The position numbers and the translations under genes were made by a program. 64,000 bases of DNA from Flavipsychrobacter sp. (lineage in GTDB: Bacteria > Bacteroidota > Bacteroidia > Chitinophagales > Chitinophagaceae): assembly GCA_016786615.1 (NCBI GenBank), contig JAEUVX010000009.1, positions 62,001 through 126,000 on the forward strand. Direction: 5' to 3'. Positions within the stretch are counted from its first letter, which is position 1. Every line of letters begins with the position of its first letter. The notes under the pieces are model-generated. The model ran no database searches and was not told the DNA's origin. It was given only the letters and a program-made list of their open reading frames with translations. Of the stretch, positions 61,004 to 64,000 are shown piece by piece.

Positions 61004-61702
61004 TTATTTAAACTGGCGGAAGTAGTAGGTAACACCATCTTCTTCCATTATCAGTTCGTTGTCTGCACATTTAATAACGGTAAACTGGCGTTTGTCTTTA
61101 CCATCCAGATACACTATCTGGTTTGCATAAGTTTCTACCATCCAAGATGGTGCATTGTCTGCATCTTTCGTAGCAAAGAAAGCACCCCACTTACCATCTT
61201 TCTGCGATGGGTAGAAATCTACCATCTTCAACTGGCGGCTGTAGTCTATAGCATCTACTTTATTGGCACTGGTACGCTTATATACAGACCAGTGGCCTGC
61301 CATCTGTTGTACAGTTTTTACGGGTGCAAATACTTCCTGGCGTTTTGCTTCGGGCGTATTCACAACCGGTTTGTAGCTTTCCAGTTCGTAAATACCACCA
61401 TCATCTTTCAGCACCATTTTATTGGCATTGCGGGAAACAATGGTGAAATAGCGCATACCTATATCCAGCGCATTGGCTTCCAGCTTGTAAGTACCCCTGT
61501 AAATAAAGCCCCCTGCTTTTTGCCAGATGTATTCATTTCCGCCGGGCAGGAATTCCATTTTTATAGTATCCTTATACTCTATTACTTCGTTACTGATGTT
61601 TTTGCGCGATACTTCGCGCCAGTTGCCCGACAACTTGTTTTTATCTGCCGCAAAAGATAGTACGGGTATCAAAACAGATGCGAGGATTAGAAATTTTCTC
61701 AT
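61004..61702 (-). CDS. Exported protein with two lipocalin-like repeats
   Basis: This 232-residue protein has a signal peptide (1-18, SFAA|D) and two copies of a ~95-residue unit. Each unit begins with L/MxGxW and passes through Y...KMEF or KMVDF to an IV...L and a final EDG/DDG...Y motif (KDDGGIYELESY and EEDGVTYYFRQF). This is the DUF4488/lipocalin-like beta-barrel pattern, a common Bacteroidota family. ATG 61702 is chosen over the 61732 TTG because the signal peptide begins there. A -7 element lies at 61730-61737. Confidence 0.75.
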   Translation of the reverse strand: MRKFLILASVLIPVLSFAADKNKLSGNWREVSRKNISNEVIEYKDTIKMEFLPGGNEYIWQKAGGFIYRGTYKLEANALDIGMRYFTIVSRNANKMVLKDDGGIYELESYKPVVNTPEAKRQEVFAPVKTVQQMAGHWSVYKRTSANKVDAIDYSRQLKMVDFYPSQKDGKWGAFFATKDADNAPSWMVETYANQIVYLDGKDKRQFTVIKCADNELIMEEDGVTYYFRQFK

Positions 61703-61729
61703 GACCTTTGTTTTAGCGTTTGGATAGTT

Positions 61730-61737
61730 CAAAAATA
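61730..61737 (-). promoter_or_regulatory. -7 element for the two-repeat lipocalin-like gene
   Basis: Minus-strand TATTTTTG lies 27 bp before ATG 61702. It occurs in an A/T-rich stretch, so it could be chance. Confidence 0.4.
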
Positions 61738-61769
61738 TTCAAAAAATTGTAATCATTATACTTAATAAG

Positions 61770-62555
61770 ATGGCAGGCAATACACTTAATATATCGCTGA
61801 TACAGGCAGACATCGTTTGGGAAGACAAAGCTGCGAACCTTGCGCAGTATGAACGCTATATTAATGATATACAGGAAAAGAAAGAAGTGGTGATACTGCC
61901 CGAGATGTTCAGCACAGGGTTTACTATGAATACCACCACACTCGGCGAGAGAATGGATGGCCCTACCGTGCAATGGATGAAGCACATGGCTAAACAACAC
62001 CGCTGCATACTAACGGGCAGCCTGATAATAGAAGAAAATGGCAATTATTACAACCGACTGCTGTGGGTGCAGCCCGATGGTGTGGTAGGACATTACGACA
62101 AACGCCACTTGTTTGCCTATGGCGATGAGCACAACCATTACACATCCGGCACTAAAAGACTGATAGCCAGTGTGAAGGGTTTTCGTATTTGCCTGATGGT
62201 ATGTTATGATTTGCGTTTCCCGGTTTGGGCAAGAAACCTGGATGACGCTTATGACGTACTGGTATATGTTGCCAACTGGCCAGAACGTCGCAGCCTGGCA
62301 TGGAAAACCCTGCTGCAGGCAAGAGCCATTGAAAACCAGTGCTATACAGTAGGTGTAAACCGTGTGGGCAGCGATTTCAAAGGACTGACCTACAGCGGAG
62401 ACAGCAGCGTATTCGGACCGCTGGGCGAAACGCTATGGCAGGAAAGTAATAACGTAGCAATACAAACCATTACGCTGGAAAAAGATGTCATTACAAAAAC
62501 ACGCGAACAGTTGCCGTTTTTGAATGATGCGGATAAGTTTGTTATCTTAGATTGA
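61770..62555 (+). CDS. Omega-amidase-like carbon-nitrogen hydrolase (YafV/Nit2 type)
   Basis: This 261-residue nitrilase-superfamily enzyme has the catalytic triad: Glu in LPEMFSTGF, Lys in HYDKRHLFAYGDE and Cys in LMVCYDLRFP. It resembles YafV/NIT2 omega-amidase, which cleaves alpha-ketoglutaramate. A PxWARNLDDA segment and QARAIENQCYTVGVNRVG complete the fold. It sits 15 bp before the lipoprotein gene. Confidence 0.9.
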   Translation: MAGNTLNISLIQADIVWEDKAANLAQYERYINDIQEKKEVVILPEMFSTGFTMNTTTLGERMDGPTVQWMKHMAKQHRCILTGSLIIEENGNYYNRLLWVQPDGVVGHYDKRHLFAYGDEHNHYTSGTKRLIASVKGFRICLMVCYDLRFPVWARNLDDAYDVLVYVANWPERRSLAWKTLLQARAIENQCYTVGVNRVGSDFKGLTYSGDSSVFGPLGETLWQESNNVAIQTITLEKDVITKTREQLPFLNDADKFVILD

Positions 62556-62570
62556 GCTAATTAATAATAT

Positions 62571-63089
62571 ATGAAGCTAAATGTACTGATAGTTATAGTT
62601 GTAGCAACCATATTCAGCTCATGTAACAAGGTTGTAGAAAAAGACCCCTGTGCGCAATATTTGCCGCCGATACCTTTATCTCCGGATTTTATTTTGGTAG
62701 ATAAGAATACAGGCGAGGAACTCTACAAGGTAATGTCGCTTGACAAATACATAAGCGGGAGCCAACCTTGTAATAATAATAAACTATCTGTACTGAATGA
62801 GATTGCTAAAAACCCAGGCGACAGCATTTATCGCAATTACTTCAGCTTCAGCCATGTGCGCTTTAATGTAGGGTACGATGCCGGTGCCTGCCATACAATA
62901 TATATGACCATAAACGGCACTGACACTGATACACTTGAGTTTACCGGCAACGTAACAGCCATACAGGAGCCATGTTATACCCGATACGATTTTAATATTG
63001 AAAAGCTGAAGTATAACGGTACCGAGGTAGCACCAACTATTGTTGCGGGCGCTGCACCATATCCCAAATACTACATATTAAGAAAGTAA
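62571..63089 (+). CDS. Lipoprotein of unknown function
   Basis: This 172-residue protein has a hydrophobic export signal and lipobox FSSC (Cys18). The mature part has five further cysteines (CAQYL, QPCNN, GACHT, EPCYT) and beta-rich stretches such as RFNVGY and TDTLEFTGNV. No family is recognised. It may be a small extracytoplasmic binding protein, but this is a guess. It precedes the RND transporter gene by 48 bp. Confidence 0.65.
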   Translation: MKLNVLIVIVVATIFSSCNKVVEKDPCAQYLPPIPLSPDFILVDKNTGEELYKVMSLDKYISGSQPCNNNKLSVLNEIAKNPGDSIYRNYFSFSHVRFNVGYDAGACHTIYMTINGTDTDTLEFTGNVTAIQEPCYTRYDFNIEKLKYNGTEVAPTIVAGAAPYPKYYILRK

Positions 63090-63106
63090 TTCCCCCTCAT
63101 ATTTCG

Positions 63107-63114
63107 TAGTTTTG
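63107..63114 (+). promoter_or_regulatory. -7 element for the RND/MMPL gene
   Basis: TAGTTTTG matches TAnnTTTG 23 bp before ATG 63138, and AGGAAAG sits just before the ATG as a ribosome-binding site. No -33 element is clear. Confidence 0.5.
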
Positions 63115-63137
63115 CGCCCACATTACAGGAAAGAATC

Positions 63138-64000
63138 ATGTGGCATCGCATCGCAGCATTTATTATTAAGTTTCGCATCACTCTATTGGTAACGCTGCTG
63201 GCAGCTACTTGCGTTATGGGCTATTTTGCCAGCAAGGTAGAATTGAGCTACGAGTTCACCAACGCTATCCCTACGGACAACCCTAAGTATAAGGACTATC
63301 AGAACTTCCGCAAGCAATTTGGTGAGGATGGCAATATGATGGTGATTGGTGTGCAGACCGATAAATTCTTCAATCAGGATTTCTTTACAGATTATGCCAC
63401 ACTGGTAAAAAGCCTCGAAAAAGTAAAAGCAGTAGAAAATGTACTGAGCATACCCGGTGCCATCAACCTTGAAAAAGATACTACTACAGGACAGCTGAAA
63501 GTGGTGAAACTGGTAACTGATAGTACGCTCGGTGATGTTGCAGGCATCAGGGATGCGTTTCATAATCTTCCATTCTATAAAGGATTTCTATACAACCCCG
63601 AAACAGGTGCATACCTGATGGCACTGCGTATTGACAAGCAGGTGCTGAACAGTAAAAATCGCGCAGGTGTTGTAAATGAAATACTGAAACTGAGCGATGC
63701 ATTCGGTAAGAAGCATGGTATAGAAATGCACTACAGCGGCCTGCCACTGATACGCACCATGATGGCAGGACAGGTGCAGAGCGAAATGAACCTGTTCCTG
63801 ATATTGTCATTTGTGCTTACGGCAGTTATCCTTGCATTGTTCTTCCGTTCTTTTATGGCAGTGCTGGCAAGTATGCTGGTAGTAGCCGCAGGTGTGGTAT
63901 GGTCGTTAGGTACTGTAGTATTATTGGGTTATAAAATAACGCTGCTGATAGCACTGATACCACCACTGATAGTGGTGATAGGCATACCTAACTGTGTGTA
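63138..64000 (+). CDS. RND/MMPL-family transporter (partial, runs off the window)
   Basis: The frame stays open from ATG 63138 to the window end (287 residues). It begins with a short cytoplasmic segment and a first helix (~14-30), then a periplasmic domain with FTNAIPTDNPKYKDYQNFRKQFGEDGNMM (a mark of the MMPL/patched type) and, near residue 210, YSGLPLIRT. Helices 2-4 (~218-285) begin the first half of the SSD-like membrane block. Such proteins often move lipids or hopanoids to the outer membrane. The C-terminal part is missing. Confidence 0.85.
   Translation, partial: MWHRIAAFIIKFRITLLVTLLAATCVMGYFASKVELSYEFTNAIPTDNPKYKDYQNFRKQFGEDGNMMVIGVQTDKFFNQDFFTDYATLVKSLEKVKAVENVLSIPGAINLEKDTTTGQLKVVKLVTDSTLGDVAGIRDAFHNLPFYKGFLYNPETGAYLMALRIDKQVLNSKNRAGVVNEILKLSDAFGKKHGIEMHYSGLPLIRTMMAGQVQSEMNLFLILSFVLTAVILALFFRSFMAVLASMLVVAAGVVWSLGTVVLLGYKITLLIALIPPLIVVIGIPNCV

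Overview
The window is a chromosomal segment of a Bacteroidota bacterium, most likely of the Chitinophagales/Chitinophagaceae type. Support for this: type IX secretion sorting domains (a type A C-terminus on the 17.4 kb protein and a gliding-motility/CHU_C type C-terminus on the 22 kb protein), Bacteroidota-style promoters (TTG, 18-23 bp spacer, TAnnTTTG), DUF4199 and BatA-domain genes, a CarB half that stops before any MGS domain, and a moderate-GC, densely packed gene order. I see no rRNA, tRNA, CRISPR array, transposase or complete prophage.

Layout. 0-2.1 kb (minus): lpxH-like hydrolase, sixA-like phosphatase and a truncated APH-like sugar kinase in one tight operon. 2.2-5.0 kb (plus): promoter, SAM-I riboswitch with terminator, Cys/Met PLP enzyme and homoserine dehydrogenase. 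5.0-6.5 kb (minus): TIGR02757 protein and secreted cyclophilin. 6.6-14.6 kb: corA followed by an AT-rich surface-glycan cluster (GT8, GT2, B12-binding radical SAM protein, two methyltransferases, nucleotidyltransferase, Wzz-like membrane protein). 14.6-17.2 kb: methylmalonyl-CoA epimerase and the iscS-iscU-iscA set. 17.4-23.9 kb: a T9SS-exported tail-spike-like protein, a sensor protein with an ethylene-receptor-like membrane domain, feoB, and a large adhesin-like T9SS protein. 24.1-29.4 kb (minus): a five-gene operon with a BatA/VWA protein, a metal-ligand-less dihydroorotase homologue, two DUF4199 proteins and a GtrB-like glycosyltransferase.

30-36 kb: alaS, dnaN, an NtrC-like regulator without the usual GAFTGA loop or DNA-binding domain, and a MORN-repeat protein. 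36.1-38.7 kb: pirin, DUF1003, CDGSH iron-sulfur and NUDIX genes. 38.7-41.1 kb: an orphan low-GC gene, a 650-bp noncoding stretch rich in degenerate repeats, and a lone phage-type terminase small subunit. 41.2-50 kb: the separately encoded C-terminal half of CarB, a multi-pass membrane protein, GNAT, a TonB-dependent receptor, a YHS lipoprotein, thioesterase, an M16 homologue without zinc motif and a CoA-transferase. 50-57 kb: msrB, nth, thioredoxin-like, ubiX, mazG and a 1238-residue NtrY-like histidine kinase. 57-64 kb: murB, dipeptide epimerase, GT39, a two-repeat lipocalin-like protein, omega-amidase, a lipoprotein and the start of an RND/MMPL transporter that runs off the end.

The points most worth following are: the ethylene-receptor-like sensor with the copper-ligand His changed to Tyr and no ATPase domain; the split carB next to an orphan terminase gene; several pseudo-enzymes (dihydroorotase-like, M16-like, NtrC-like); the T9SS protein in which a hexapeptide beta-solenoid and an S74 self-cleaving chaperone precede the sorting signal; and a recurrent arrangement in which the -7 promoter element ends only 4-7 nt before the start codon, suggesting leaderless mRNAs.
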